Part shown: positions 8,648 to 17,972 of the stretch, piece by piece | Layout: every line of letters starts with the position of its first letter | How positions within the stretch are numbered: position 1 is the first letter of the stretch | From: Natronococcus sp. A-GB7 | GTDB lineage: Archaea; Halobacteriota; Halobacteria; Halobacteriales; Natrialbaceae | Direction of reading: 5' to 3' | DNA length: 64,000 bases | Assembly (NCBI RefSeq): GCF_029688865.1 | Contig: NZ_JARUKV010000002.1 | Span: 124,001-188,000 of the forward strand | Notes under the pieces: generated by a model | Told to the model about the DNA's origin: nothing | What the model saw: only the letters and a program-made list of their open reading frames with translations | Databases searched by the model: none | Made by a program: the position numbers and the translations under genes

Positions 8648-10033
8648 TCAGTCGAGACCGTCGACCAGGTCGCTCGAGACGCCCGTGTACGCAGCAGGGG
8701 TCAGCTCGCGAAGCTCCCGGCGCACGTCGTCGTCGACCTCGAGGTCGTCGAACAGCTCGTGAAAGTCCTCGAGGGAGACCTCCCGTCCACGGGTGAGCTC
8801 CTTGACGCGCTCGTAGGCGCCCTCCTGGCCCTCCCGGCGGAGAATCGTCTGGACGGCCTCGCCGATGATCTCGGGGGTCGACTCGAGGTCGTCGCGCATG
8901 ACGTGTTCGTTCGGGACGACCTTCTCGAGGCCCGCGGCCGTCTTGTCGTAGCCGATCAGGCAGTGGGCGAGCGCGGCGCCCATGTTGCGTTTGACCGTCG
9001 AGTCCGAGAGGTCCCGCTGGAGCCGCGAGGTCGTGACGTAGTCGGCGAGGAAGGCCAGATCGGAGTTGGCCTTCGAGAGGTTCCCCTCGCTGTTCTCGAA
9101 GTCGATCGGGTTGACCTTGTGTGGCATCGTCGACGACCCGGTCTCGCCCGCGACGGCCTCCTGGCCGAGGTAGCGATCGGAGACGTAGAGCCACATGTCC
9201 AGGTCCAGATCCAGCAGGACGTCGTTGGCACCCCGAAAGGCGTCGAACAGCGCCGCGAGATCGTCACAGGGGTTGACCTGGGTCGTCAGCGGGACGAACT
9301 CGAGCCCGAGGTCCTCGACGAACGCCTCGGCGAAGGTCGGCCAGTCGACGTCGGGGTAGGCGGCGACGTGGGCCGCGTACGTTCCCGACGCGCCGCCGAG
9401 CTTGCCCGAGAGGTCGTCGGCAGCCGCGCGGATCCGTCCCGTCGCTCGGCCCAGTCGGGCCGCGTAGACGGCCAGCTCCTTGCCGAACGTCGTCGGCGTC
9501 GCGGGCTGGCCGTGAGTGCGAGCCAGCATCGGCAGGTCGCGGTGCTCGCGGGCCATCTCGGCGAGTTCGTCCTGCAGGTCGTACAGCGCCGGCAGCAGGA
9601 CCTCGTCGACGGCCTCGGCGAGGAGCAAGCGGTGGGCGAGGTTGTTCACGTCCTCGCTGGTCAGCCCGAAGTGGATCCAGGGACCGGCGTCGCTGCCCTC
9701 GGGCAGGCGGTGGCGGACGAAGTACTCGACGGCCTTGACGTCGTGGTTGGTTGCCTCGAACTCGCCGTAGCCGTCGGTCTCGAGGGTCTTGATCAGCCGG
9801 GCGTCCTCCTCGGCGAAGTGTTCGTACAGCCCGCGCAGGTGCTCGCGGTCCTCGAGGGAGAGCTCCAGGGGCGTCGCCTCCAGCTCCGCGAGCGCGACCA
9901 GGTATTCGACCTCGACGCGGACGCGAGCCCGCATCAGCGCGGCCTCGCTGGCGTACGGCGAGAGCCGTTCGGTCCGACCCGCGTAGCGGCCGTCGATCGG
10001 CGAGACGGCGTACAGGGCGTGGGTGTCGGTCAT
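8648..10033 (-). CDS. purB: adenylosuccinate lyase
   Basis: Catalyses two beta-eliminations in purine synthesis: SAICAR to AICAR and adenylosuccinate to AMP. The 461-residue protein starts MTDTHALYAVSPIDGRYAGR, contains TNHDVKAVEYFVRHRL, HFGLTSEDVNN, the His-containing ARTHGQPATPTTFGKE and the fumarase-superfamily signature GSSTMPHKVNPIDFENSEGN with the catalytic Ser loop. The frame stays open far upstream, but the ATG at 10033 gives the standard N-terminus. It is divergent from the PurN/PurH fusion gene, 168 bp away, whose enzyme consumes the AICAR that PurB makes, so shared control from this gap is likely. Confidence 0.95.
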   Translation of the reverse strand: MTDTHALYAVSPIDGRYAGRTERLSPYASEAALMRARVRVEVEYLVALAELEATPLELSLEDREHLRGLYEHFAEEDARLIKTLETDGYGEFEATNHDVKAVEYFVRHRLPEGSDAGPWIHFGLTSEDVNNLAHRLLLAEAVDEVLLPALYDLQDELAEMAREHRDLPMLARTHGQPATPTTFGKELAVYAARLGRATGRIRAAADDLSGKLGGASGTYAAHVAAYPDVDWPTFAEAFVEDLGLEFVPLTTQVNPCDDLAALFDAFRGANDVLLDLDLDMWLYVSDRYLGQEAVAGETGSSTMPHKVNPIDFENSEGNLSKANSDLAFLADYVTTSRLQRDLSDSTVKRNMGAALAHCLIGYDKTAAGLEKVVPNEHVMRDDLESTPEIIGEAVQTILRREGQEGAYERVKELTRGREVSLEDFHELFDDLEVDDDVRRELRELTPAAYTGVSSDLVDGLD

Positions 10034-10201
10034 CGTTCCGATCCTTTCCAGCGCAGTGCAAAAGCGTATCGAAACGAGGAGCCACAACCGTGCATACTTC
10101 GAGAATACGAAGGCGAAATACTGCCGTAGCAATGCTTGATCGTGTATATCCCGGCGCTCGAGACCGCAACGGCTTTGCCGATCGCGGGCGCGGATTCGAC
10201 C

Positions 10202-11839
10202 ATGACCCGAATCGCCGGACTGGCCGGCAACCGAGGCCGCAACCTGTTGAACGTCGCCGACCGTCGACCGGGCGGAGCCGACCTCGCGGTCGTGCTGTCC
10301 TACGATCCCGAGGCGCCGGTTCTCGAGGCCGCAGCCGAACGCGGGATCGCCACCGAGGTCGTCCCCCTCGAGGACGGCGTCGATCGCCGCGAGCACGAAC
10401 GGGCGGTCAACGAGGCGCTGTCCGGCTACGAGTTCGACCTGGTCTGTCTCGACGGCTACATGCGGATCCTCTCGGATACGTTCCTCGAGGCACAGCCGAC
10501 CACGCTGAACGTTCACCCCTCCTTGCTGCCGGCGTTTCCCGGCGACGACGCCTGGAGCGACGCGCTCGAGGCGGACGTCTCGGTGACCGGCTGTACGGTC
10601 CACGTCGTCACCGACGCGACCGACGCGGACGGCGAGATCATCGAGGCGGCGATCGACGCCGGCCCGATCGTCACCCAGGAACCGGTGGCGGTCTACGAGG
10701 GCGACGACGAGGAGACGTTGAAAGAGCGCGTGCTCCACGAGGGCGAGTTCCGGGCGTACCCCCGGGCGGTGAAGTGGTTCGCCGAGGATGCGGTGGACGT
10801 GGATCTCGAGGCGGGCGAAGTCTCGATCGACGCGGACGTCTCGAGCCCGGAAGACGCGGACCACGGTGGACTCCCCGTGCGGCGTCTCGCCTCGAGCGAC
10901 CGTCTCAGCACCCTTCGGTACGGCGAGAACCCCCACCAGGACGCCGCGGTGTACGCCGACTACACCTGCGACGAGGCCAGCGTGGTCCACGCCGACCAGT
11001 TGAACGAGGGCGCGAAGGCGCTGTCGTACAACAACTACAACGACGCCGACGGCGCCCTGAACCTCATCAAGGAGTTCGACGAGCCCGCTGCGGCAGTGAT
11101 CAAACACACCAATCCCGCGGGCTGTGCGACCGCCGATTCGCTCGCGGCGGCTTACGAACAGGCCCTCTCGACGGATCCGATGAGCGCCTTCGGCGGCATC
11201 GTCGCGCTGAACCGCGAGTGTGACGCCGCGACCGCCGAGCTGGTGATCGACTCGTTCAAGGAGGTCGTCGTCGCGCCCGGCTACACCGACGACGCCCTCG
11301 AGATCCTCTGCGAGAAGGAGAACCTTCGAGTGCTCGAGGTGGGCGAGCTGGGGGAGCGAACGGATCGGTTCACCGAGAAACCGCTCGTCGGGGGACGCCT
11401 CGTCCAGGAGCGAGACCTGCAGTCGATTACCGTCGCGGACCTCGAGGTCGTCACCGAGCGCGAGCCGACCGACGAGGAACTCGAGTCGATGGTGTTCGCC
11501 TGGCAGACGCTGAAACACGTCAAGTCCAACGGGATCCTCCTCGCGCAGGGCACCGAGACCGTCGGCGTCGGAATGGGTCAGGTCTCCCGAGTCGACGCGG
11601 TTCGGCTGGCGGCGATGAAGGCCGACGAACACGCCGAGGGGAAAGACGCCGAGGGCGCCGTGATGGCTTCGGACGCCTTCTTCCCGTTCCCCGACGGGAT
11701 CGAGGAGGCCGCGGAGGCGGGGATCGGGGCCGTGATCCAGCCCGGCGGCTCGGTCAACGACGACGACGTGATCGCCGCCGCGGACGAGCACGGGATCGCG
11801 ATGGCGTTTACGGGCCAGCGGAGTTTTCGTCACGACTGA
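10202..11839 (+). CDS. purH: PurN-like formyltransferase fused to AICAR transformylase
   Basis: A 545-residue fusion for one-carbon steps of purine synthesis. Residues 1 to about 200 resemble GAR formyltransferase (PurN): [11 protein letters not shown], the catalytic [12 protein letters not shown] with Asn and His, and [19 protein letters not shown]. Residues about 230-545 are the AICAR transformylase half of PurH: RYGENPHQ, the Lys-His pair in [34 protein letters not shown] and [11 protein letters not shown]. The MGS-like IMP cyclohydrolase domain that normally precedes AICAR transformylase is absent; archaea usually use PurO for that step. The ATG at 10202 is the natural N-terminus. Confidence 0.9.
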   Translation: MTRIAGLAGNRGRNLLNVADRRPGGADLAVVLSYDPEAPVLEAAAERGIATEVVPLEDGVDRREHERAVNEALSGYEFDLVCLDGYMRILSDTFLEAQPTTLNVHPSLLPAFPGDDAWSDALEADVSVTGCTVHVVTDATDADGEIIEAAIDAGPIVTQEPVAVYEGDDEETLKERVLHEGEFRAYPRAVKWFAEDAVDVDLEAGEVSIDADVSSPEDADHGGLPVRRLASSDRLSTLRYGENPHQDAAVYADYTCDEASVVHADQLNEGAKALSYNNYNDADGALNLIKEFDEPAAAVIKHTNPAGCATADSLAAAYEQALSTDPMSAFGGIVALNRECDAATAELVIDSFKEVVVAPGYTDDALEILCEKENLRVLEVGELGERTDRFTEKPLVGGRLVQERDLQSITVADLEVVTEREPTDEELESMVFAWQTLKHVKSNGILLAQGTETVGVGMGQVSRVDAVRLAAMKADEHAEGKDAEGAVMASDAFFPFPDGIEEAAEAGIGAVIQPGGSVNDDDVIAAADEHGIAMAFTGQRSFRHD

Positions 11840-12222
11840 ACGAGAGGGACCGGAGACGCACTGAGGCCGCCGCTCCGGGGTGAGCGCTACCGTGGGCGTC
11901 TCGCGGGCTCCCGATTCGCGCGGCTCGAGACGCTCGATATCGGTTGCAGGAGTACGGTTCGCCGTCCGGCTTCGATCCCGACGATCGCCTCGCGGACGAT
12001 ACGCGGATCGTCGGTTCGAGGATATCTCGGCGACGATAGCGGTCGCTCGCGAGTAGTAGAGAGACGGGGTAGGCCAGTCAGCGGTGACCGAGCGTGGAGA
12101 CCACGCCGGCCGAAAGGTAGCCGGCTGGCCGTGCCGTCTACCCGCATCTCGTCGCTATCGCTACAAAACACCTCCGGTACGCGGACGCGACCAGCGTCGA
12201 CACCGAGTTCCCTCGCCTGCAG
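11840..12222. other. intergenic region, no gene seen
   Basis: A 380-bp gap between convergent genes (purN/H fusion and universal stress protein). I see no recognisable reading frame, RNA or strong repeat. It probably contains the terminators of both flanking genes. Confidence 0.45.
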
Positions 12223-13083
12223 TTACCGAAGCCGATCCCGTAGCCGACGCCACAGCGCCTCCGGAACGTCCCGTTTTCGCTTGGCCATGATGACGGCGCT
12301 CTCGGCTTCCCGACCGATCGCCTCGGGGACGTCCCCGACCAGCGCCCGCCGGAGGAATCCGCCCTCGGCCGCGCCGACGACGGTCACGCCGTGGTCGCTC
12401 GAGCGCTCGACGATCGTCTCGACGACCGCTCCCTCGAGGACGGTCTGCTCGACAGACTCGACGGCCCCCAGCGCGGGCGCCGTGCGGTTGAGCAGGTCCC
12501 GGGCCTCGGCGACGGTCTCCTCCTCGCGGTCGGGGACGACGGTGACGAGTTCGATCCGGGCGTCGTGGGCGCGGGCCAGCGCGCCCGCGGTCTCGGCGGC
12601 GAACTCGGTGTTGGGGCCGCCGGCGACGGGGACGAGCACCGACGAGATGGCGCGTCGGTCCCGGTCGATGCGCTTGACGAGGACGTCGCACGGTGCGTCG
12701 GCGAGGATGTCGTCGATGTAACTCCCGAGGACGACGTCGCGGCGACGGGGTCGGCCGCGCCAGCCCAGCAGGATCGCGTCGACGGACTCGTCGGTCGCGA
12801 CGCCGCGGATCCCGTCGGCGACGCTTCGGCCGAACCGGACCCGGCCCGCCGCGGAGACGCCGTACCCCGTCGCTCGCTCGACCGCGTCGGCGACCAGCGC
12901 CTCCCGGTCGTCGACGTCGAACTGACGTCGGGCCTCGCCGAGGGGGACCTGCATCGGGACGGTAACGATCGAAAGTACGAGAAGCTCGAGGTCGCGATCG
13001 GTGGCGACGTCGATCGCCGTGTCGAGCAGTCGATCGGCGGTTTCGGGGTTCGCGACGGGAACGAGGAGACGATCGGCTGACAT
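12223..13083 (-). CDS. tandem universal stress protein (two UspA domains)
   Basis: Cytoplasmic UspA-type nucleotide-binding protein of 286 residues containing two Usp domains. The first (about 1-140) starts DRLLVPVANPETADRLLD and has ILLGWRGRPRRRDVVLGS as a variant of the G-x2-G-x9-G(S/T) ATP loop; the second (about 148-270) starts SSVLVPVAGGPNTEFAAE and ends with VVGAAEGGFLRRALVGDVP. Such tandem proteins are common in haloarchaea and respond to starvation, salt or oxidative stress, but the specific role is unknown. A basic C-terminal tail (RRLRDRLR) is unusual for this acidic proteome. Confidence 0.88.
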   Translation of the reverse strand: MSADRLLVPVANPETADRLLDTAIDVATDRDLELLVLSIVTVPMQVPLGEARRQFDVDDREALVADAVERATGYGVSAAGRVRFGRSVADGIRGVATDESVDAILLGWRGRPRRRDVVLGSYIDDILADAPCDVLVKRIDRDRRAISSVLVPVAGGPNTEFAAETAGALARAHDARIELVTVVPDREEETVAEARDLLNRTAPALGAVESVEQTVLEGAVVETIVERSSDHGVTVVGAAEGGFLRRALVGDVPEAIGREAESAVIMAKRKRDVPEALWRRLRDRLR

Positions 13084-13174
13084 GCGTCGGATAGCTGTAC
13101 TGTCTCCGTGCAGCGATAAGTAGGCTTTCCCGGCACGGCGAGGGGCGACTCGGGGCAGTCGAGGGCGACGGCCG

Positions 13175-13711
13175 TCACTCCCGATCCTGCGCGACGAACG
13201 CCTCGTAAAACGCCGCCGAGAGGTGGCGGTCCTCCCACGCCCGGCGCTCGGCGTCGTCGATCGACGCTCCCCAGATCGCGAGCAGAGTGACGAACGCGCC
13301 GATTCCGGGAACGACCGCGATCGCGAACGTCACCAGCGGCTCGAGGACGAACACGCCGACGAATCGCGAGAACACCGCTCCAGTATCGACGCCGAACAGC
13401 GTCCAGCGACCGACGAACGGCGCGAGCGCGACGATCGCGAGCGGGTAGACGACGGCGTTTAGCAGCGGTCCGCCGGAGCCGCGGACGAACGCGAGTCCGA
13501 AGTACGTCCAGACGAGGATCGAGCCGACCATCCCGCCGACGCGCTGTGGGGAGACGTTCGTCTCGCTGGCGAGCACCGAGAGGTTGCCGTAGCCGACGAC
13601 GACCGCGCCGAAGTATCCGATCCAGAAGACGACGACGGCGACGACGACCGTCGCCGCGTGCTCGAGCGGGTGCTGGTCGGCGAAGCCGTCGAGTGCGGGT
13701 GGGCGGTCCAT
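13175..13711 (-). CDS. multi-pass membrane protein, function unknown
   Basis: A 178-residue protein with four to five predicted membrane spans (about 20-43, 62-80, 86-103, 112-130 and 130-150). The N-terminus is cytosolic-looking and hydrophilic, and the C-terminus (about 150-178) is a charged, amphipathic tail. The arrangement is vaguely reminiscent of Yip1-type permease-like proteins, but no diagnostic motif is visible. It lies between a stress protein and carA, all on the minus strand, separated by about 90 bp on each side. Confidence 0.7.
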   Translation of the reverse strand: MDRPPALDGFADQHPLEHAATVVVAVVVFWIGYFGAVVVGYGNLSVLASETNVSPQRVGGMVGSILVWTYFGLAFVRGSGGPLLNAVVYPLAIVALAPFVGRWTLFGVDTGAVFSRFVGVFVLEPLVTFAIAVVPGIGAFVTLLAIWGASIDDAERRAWEDRHLSAAFYEAFVAQDRE

Positions 13712-13799
13712 TACTCGAGCGAGGCGTCGCCTCGGGGTTCAGCGTTGCGGGTCCGGTTCGAAAACGGCGCGTCGAAACTGCCGGGCGACCGAGCGGGGC

Positions 13800-14876
13800 T
13801 CAGTCGTCGGCGGGGACGGCTCGCTGGCTTCGGTCGCCGGCCATTGCGAGGACGTCGTCGAAGAAGTCGAGGGTGTCCTGCGGACCGGGGTTGGCTTCGG
13901 GGTGGTACTGGCGGGTGAGAACGTCGTACTCGACGCCGTCGAGGCCTTCGGGGGTGTCGTCGTTGACGTTGATCTGGGAGACCTCGAGGGCGTCGCCGGG
14001 TTCGTCGACGGTGTAGCCGTGGTTCTGGGTCGTCATGACGACGCGACCGGAGTCCAGATCGAGCACGGGCTGGTTGACGCCGCGGTGGCCGAACGTCATC
14101 TTCTCGGTAGTGCCGCCCAGCGCGCGGGCGACGATCTGCTGGCCGAGACAGATGCCGGCGACGGGGGTGTCCTCGACGAACGCCTCGACGAGCGAGACCG
14201 CCTGCTCGTAGTTCGCCGGGTCGCCGGGACCGTTCGAGATGAACAGCACGTCGGGATCGACCGACTCGATGTCCTCGACGCTCGCGTCGTAGGGCAGGAC
14301 GTGAACCTCGGCGTCGCGTTCGACCAGCGAGGAGACGATCGAGCCCTTCGCGCCGCAGTCGACCAGCGCGACGGTCTCGCCGTCGTTGCCGGCGCCGTGA
14401 ACTTCGGCCTCGTCGACGCTGACCTGGGCGCCGATATCGGTGTGCTCGCTCATGCCCTTGCAGGCCTCGAGCTCGGCCAGGGCGTCCTCCTCGGTAACGT
14501 CCTCGCCGACGGCGATGCCACACTTCATCGCGCCCTCGTCGCGGATGTCGGTGACGACCTCGCGGGTGTCGAGGTGGTCCATCGCGGGAACGCCCTCGCT
14601 CTCGAGCCAGTCGGCGACGTCGTCGGTGAGCTCCCGGGAGAGCACGGCCCGCGGGTGGACGCGGTCGTCCTCGAAGCGTTCCTCGCGAACGCCGTAGTTC
14701 CCGATCAATGGGTACGAGAAGGTCAGGATCTGTTCCTCGTAGGACGGGTCAGTCAGACTCTCCTCGTAGCCGGTGTAGGCCGTCGTGAAAACCAGTTCGC
14801 CACGAGCTGTTCCCGGAGCGCGACCACGTCCCTCGATTACGTGGCCACCTTCCAGCGCAACGTAGGCAGCTGTCAT
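13800..14876 (-). CDS. carA: carbamoyl-phosphate synthase small subunit
   Basis: Glutamine amidotransferase subunit that passes ammonia to CarB for carbamoyl phosphate, feeding pyrimidine and arginine synthesis. The 358-residue protein has the CarA N-terminal domain (AYVALEGGHVIEGRG, VFTTAYTGYEESLTDPSY) and a class I GATase domain with SNGPGDPANY, the nucleophile Cys in GICLGQQI, and the His-Glu pair in YHPEANPGPQD. carB is not next to it, so the heterodimer is encoded at separate sites or beyond the window. It is divergent from an Lrp-like regulator across a 102-bp gap holding an inverted repeat. Confidence 0.95.
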   Translation of the reverse strand: MTAAYVALEGGHVIEGRGRAPGTARGELVFTTAYTGYEESLTDPSYEEQILTFSYPLIGNYGVREERFEDDRVHPRAVLSRELTDDVADWLESEGVPAMDHLDTREVVTDIRDEGAMKCGIAVGEDVTEEDALAELEACKGMSEHTDIGAQVSVDEAEVHGAGNDGETVALVDCGAKGSIVSSLVERDAEVHVLPYDASVEDIESVDPDVLFISNGPGDPANYEQAVSLVEAFVEDTPVAGICLGQQIVARALGGTTEKMTFGHRGVNQPVLDLDSGRVVMTTQNHGYTVDEPGDALEVSQINVNDDTPEGLDGVEYDVLTRQYHPEANPGPQDTLDFFDDVLAMAGDRSQRAVPADD

Positions 14877-14927
14877 TACGAACTACGTATTTGATCGGCG
14901 GTCATAAGTGTTGCCTTCGAAGCTGAG

Positions 14928-14942
14928 TTACGAAATTCGTAA
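14928..14942. promoter_or_regulatory. perfect inverted repeat, candidate Lrp operator
   Basis: TTACGAA-A-TTCGTAA, two 7-bp arms around one base, in the 102-bp gap between carA and the Lrp-like gene. A related half-palindrome (TACG...CGTA) lies at 14878-14890 next to the carA start. Lrp/AsnC proteins bind imperfect palindromes of about this size, so this is a good candidate binding site for the neighbouring regulator; binding is inferred. Confidence 0.55.
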
Positions 14943-14978
14943 TCGGTAAGTGCGGGTCGGTCGTAGCTCCGCATCTCC

Positions 14979-15392
14979 ATGGACGAGCTCGATCGACGGA
15001 TCCTCGATACGCTTCGGCGAGACGCCCGCACGCCGTACACGGAGATCGCCGACGAGGTGGGGACGAGCGAGGGAACGGTTCGGAACCGAGTCGAACGCAT
15101 GATGGACGACGGCGTGATCGAGCGCTTTACGATCTCGACGCATACGGGCAACGTCAAGGCGATGATCGAGGTCAGCGTCGCCGTCGACGTCGACACGAAG
15201 GCCGTCTCCGAACGGATGGCCGAGTGGGAGGAGGTCGACTTCGTCTGGATGGTCTCGGGCGAACAGGACATCGTCCTCGTCGTCGACGCGGCCGACACCC
15301 GCGGCGTCAACGATCTCATCACCCAGGCCCGCGACCAGGACGAGGTCGTGAGCACGCAGACACGGCTGATTTTAGACGAACAGCTCGGCTGA
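14979..15392 (+). CDS. Lrp/AsnC family transcriptional regulator
   Basis: A 137-residue DNA-binding regulator with an N-terminal winged helix (DELDRRILDTLRRDARTPYT, then GTSEGTVRNRVERM as recognition helix region) and a C-terminal RAM/AsnC ligand-binding domain (about 60-137, including VDFVWMVSGEQDIVLVVD). Lrp proteins form octameric discs and sense amino acids. Its divergent position next to carA, with a perfect inverted repeat between them, suggests it controls carA and itself. The ATG at 14979 gives the usual MDELDRRIL start. Confidence 0.92.
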   Translation: MDELDRRILDTLRRDARTPYTEIADEVGTSEGTVRNRVERMMDDGVIERFTISTHTGNVKAMIEVSVAVDVDTKAVSERMAEWEEVDFVWMVSGEQDIVLVVDAADTRGVNDLITQARDQDEVVSTQTRLILDEQLG

Positions 15393-15410
15393 GAGCGAAC
15401 CGGAGGCCGG

Positions 15411-16121
15411 CTACGAGTCGGTCGCGTCCGGCGCCTCTCCGATCCCCGGCGACGCCTCCGCGAGCAACCCATCCGGATGTTTTCGGCTGTGGATCTCCCG
15501 GTAGAGCCGACGCAGCCCGCGATCGAACCGCCCGGTCGCGACTCGAGGCTCGACCCGGCCGTCCCGGATCGCCTCGACGACCGACTCGGGCGTGAGTTCC
15601 GCGGCGTCGATCCGCGTGTACGCCCGCCCCGCCTCGAAGGGGTAGTGGGCGTCACTGCCGCCGACCAGGGGCAGATCGTGGCGTTCGGCCAGCCGCTGGA
15701 CCAGTCGCTCCGTTCGGGGATGCTTGCCGTTGATCTCGATCGCGTCGAACGGTAGCTCCTCGAGTTCCTTGATCGTGCTGTCGCGGTATGGGTGGGCGAC
15801 GATCGCCGCACAGTCCCGGTCGTGGGCCAGTTCGACGACCTCCGCGGGCGTGTACTCGCCGGGGACGGTCTCGGTCGGCGGGTCGGGGCCGATCACGAGG
15901 ACGTGTCCGCGCGTCGTCGAAATCTCGATCCCGGGAATCGCCGTCGCGCGCGCCGAGGAAAAGCGCGTGTAGTAGTCGTGGTTCGTCGTCGCGACGCCGT
16001 CGAGCCCGCGGGCGTCGATCACGCGTGTGAGCAGTCGAAACCCGTACGGGTCGAACCGGTCGCCCAGCGCCCGGTGACCGTGGAAGAACCGCGTGTGTGC
16101 GTGCAGGTCGACGGCAAACAT
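15411..16121 (-). CDS. PHP domain metal-dependent phosphoesterase
   Basis: A 236-residue protein of the PHP (polymerase and histidinol phosphatase) superfamily. Motif 1 is DLHAHTRFFHG, motif 2 GVATTNHD, motif 3 contains GIEIST, then IVAHPYRDS and GGSDAHYPFEAGR near the C-terminus; these His/Asp residues form a trinuclear metal site. Family members hydrolyse nucleotide or histidinol phosphates; the substrate here is unknown. The open frame extends far upstream, but the ATG at 16121 begins MFAVDLHAHT as in relatives. It is divergent from the lipid kinase gene 52 bp away. Confidence 0.87.
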   Translation of the reverse strand: MFAVDLHAHTRFFHGHRALGDRFDPYGFRLLTRVIDARGLDGVATTNHDYYTRFSSARATAIPGIEISTTRGHVLVIGPDPPTETVPGEYTPAEVVELAHDRDCAAIVAHPYRDSTIKELEELPFDAIEINGKHPRTERLVQRLAERHDLPLVGGSDAHYPFEAGRAYTRIDAAELTPESVVEAIRDGRVEPRVATGRFDRGLRRLYREIHSRKHPDGLLAEASPGIGEAPDATDS

Positions 16122-16173
16122 ATCTAGTCGAACGTGAACTGGCCGTTTTGTTCTTCTGACTCGTACCGGGCGT

Positions 16174-17178
16174 ATGGAGCGAGACGTCGATCGAGTCGGG
16201 CAGTCGAGCGGGGACGTCGCACGGGAGCGCCGAACCGACGCCGACCACGTCGTCATCTGCAACCCGGTGAGCGGTACCGAGGACCACCTCGAGCGCGTGC
16301 GGACGCTCGCCCGCGAGCGCGGATTCTCGGTTCGGATCACCGAGGGCGAGGGCGACGGCGTTCGGTTCGCCCGGGAGGCCGGGGCCGACGGCGCCGAACT
16401 CGTCGTCGCCTCGGGCGGCGACGGAACGATCAACGAGGTCGTCAACGGGCTCGCAGAGGCCGAGGCCCTTGAGCGGACGACCCTCGCGGTCGTCCCGACC
16501 GGGACGGGGAACAACTTCGCGTCAAACCTCGGAATCGACGGCGTCGGGGGCGCTTTCGACGCGATCGATACGGGTCGGCGTCGCCGGATCGACCTGGGCA
16601 CCGCGAACGGTCGGGCGTTCGTCAACTCCTGTGTCGGCGGGCTCACCGCCGAGGCGAGCGGTGCGACGACCCCCGACGAGAAGCGACGCCTCGGGGTCCT
16701 CGCGTACGTCTCCTGCGCCCTCGAGACGATCTCCTCGTTCGACTCCCTGCCGATTCGGGCGACGCTCGAGGGCGGACCCGACGGCAGCGACGCGAACGCA
16801 CCGGAGACGTGGACGGGCGAGGCGATGCTCGTGCTCGTCGGGAACTGCCGGCGGTTCGGCGGCACCAGACGCGCCCAGGCGAACGTCGAGGACGGGCTGT
16901 TCGAGGTAACGATCGTCGAGGACGCCCCGACGACCGACCTGGTCGGCGAGGCCGCACTCGCGGGGCTGTTCGAACGCGGCGAGCGACACATCGTTCGCCA
17001 CCGCGTCTCCTCGCTCACCCTCGAGAGCCTGCGATCGGAGCCGATCGAGTACAGCCTCGACGGCGAGATGCTCGACGCGGAGACCCTCGAACTCGAGACG
17101 GAGGCGAACACGCTCGAGGTCGTGGTCGGGGATCGCTACCGGCCGGATCCCGACGCGGCCGGCGGTCAGTCCGGCTGA
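16174..17178 (+). CDS. diacylglycerol/lipid kinase family protein
   Basis: YegS/DagK-type lipid kinase of 334 residues. The catalytic domain has VICNPVSGTEDH, the ATP-site signature VASGGDGTINEVVNGL and AVVPTGTGNNFASNLG, followed by the beta-sandwich C-terminal half with EPIEYSLDGEM. Archaeal members probably phosphorylate isoprenoid-derived lipids such as undecaprenol-like or archaeol precursors; the substrate is not determinable. It is directly followed by idi (61 bp), an isoprenoid-pathway gene, so co-expression is plausible. The last residues are disordered and Gly-rich. Confidence 0.85.
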   Translation: MERDVDRVGQSSGDVARERRTDADHVVICNPVSGTEDHLERVRTLARERGFSVRITEGEGDGVRFAREAGADGAELVVASGGDGTINEVVNGLAEAEALERTTLAVVPTGTGNNFASNLGIDGVGGAFDAIDTGRRRRIDLGTANGRAFVNSCVGGLTAEASGATTPDEKRRLGVLAYVSCALETISSFDSLPIRATLEGGPDGSDANAPETWTGEAMLVLVGNCRRFGGTRRAQANVEDGLFEVTIVEDAPTTDLVGEAALAGLFERGERHIVRHRVSSLTLESLRSEPIEYSLDGEMLDAETLELETEANTLEVVVGDRYRPDPDAAGGQSG

Positions 17179-17239
17179 GGGCTGGAGTCGGGAGTAGCGA
17201 GACGATACTGGTTTCAAGACCCTTTGCAATTGTGTGGGT

Positions 17240-17806
17240 ATGAGTACGCCACAGGACGAGGAACCCCACAAGAACGCACGGCAGGACGTCATCGCCGTCG
17301 ACGAAACCGACACCGAACTCGAACTCGTCAACCGCCTCGAGGCCCACACCGGCGACGGAATCCGCCACCGGGCGTTCACCTCGCTCGTCTTCGACGAGGA
17401 CGACAACGTCCTCCTCGCCCAGCGTGCTCCCGGGAAGCGCCTCTGGGGAACGTACTGGGACGGCACCGTCGCCTCCCACCCCGTCCAGGGACAGAGCCAG
17501 GAGGAGGCAACCCGCCAGCGACTCGAGGAGGAACTCGGCGTCACGCCCGACCAGTACGACGACCTGCGGGTGACCGACCGCTTCGAGTACAAGCGCTACT
17601 TCGAGAACGCGGGCGTCGAACACGAGGTCTGTGCCGTGCTGAAGCTGACGCTATCCGATCGAACGCTCGAGCCGGACGAGGAGGAGGTCGGCGGTCTGAT
17701 GTGGGTCCCTTACGAGCGCCTGCACTCGAACCCCGAGTGGTACCGACAGCTTCGACTCTGTCCGTGGTTCGAGATCGCGATGCGACGGGACGTTCGCTCC
17801 GACTGA
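17240..17806 (+). CDS. idi: isopentenyl-diphosphate delta-isomerase, type I
   Basis: NUDIX-fold enzyme that interconverts IPP and DMAPP, supplying the primer for archaeal isoprenoid lipids. The 188-residue protein shows HRAFTSLVF, LLAQRAPGKRLWGTYW, the ASHP segment that follows the active-site region, EEELGV of the NUDIX helix, and FEYKRYFENAGVEHEV with the catalytic Glu. The usual TN(S/T)CCSHP is replaced by a WDGTVASHP variant, so the classic catalytic Cys position reads Ala or Val; haloarchaeal Idi1 proteins I recall share this, but it deserves note. Start ATG 17240 is preferred over an in-frame GTG two codons upstream. Confidence 0.82.
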   Translation: MSTPQDEEPHKNARQDVIAVDETDTELELVNRLEAHTGDGIRHRAFTSLVFDEDDNVLLAQRAPGKRLWGTYWDGTVASHPVQGQSQEEATRQRLEEELGVTPDQYDDLRVTDRFEYKRYFENAGVEHEVCAVLKLTLSDRTLEPDEEEVGGLMWVPYERLHSNPEWYRQLRLCPWFEIAMRRDVRSD

Positions 17807-17972
17807 GGACGGTTTCGTTCATCGAAACGGCTTACCGACGGGCAAAACGGGTTCCGGCGACCGAACTCGAGCTAGGATCGGAATAGTCGCCCGGAACGGT
17901 CGGTCGAACACGGGCTCCCATCCGCGGTTCCGGAACGCCGCCGTCTCTTGTTCAAAAACGGAGAGCGAGCGG

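Noticed and set aside
8759-10129. Long plus-strand frame antisense to purB
   Set aside because: High GC at third positions of purB keeps the opposite frame open; no family resemblance.
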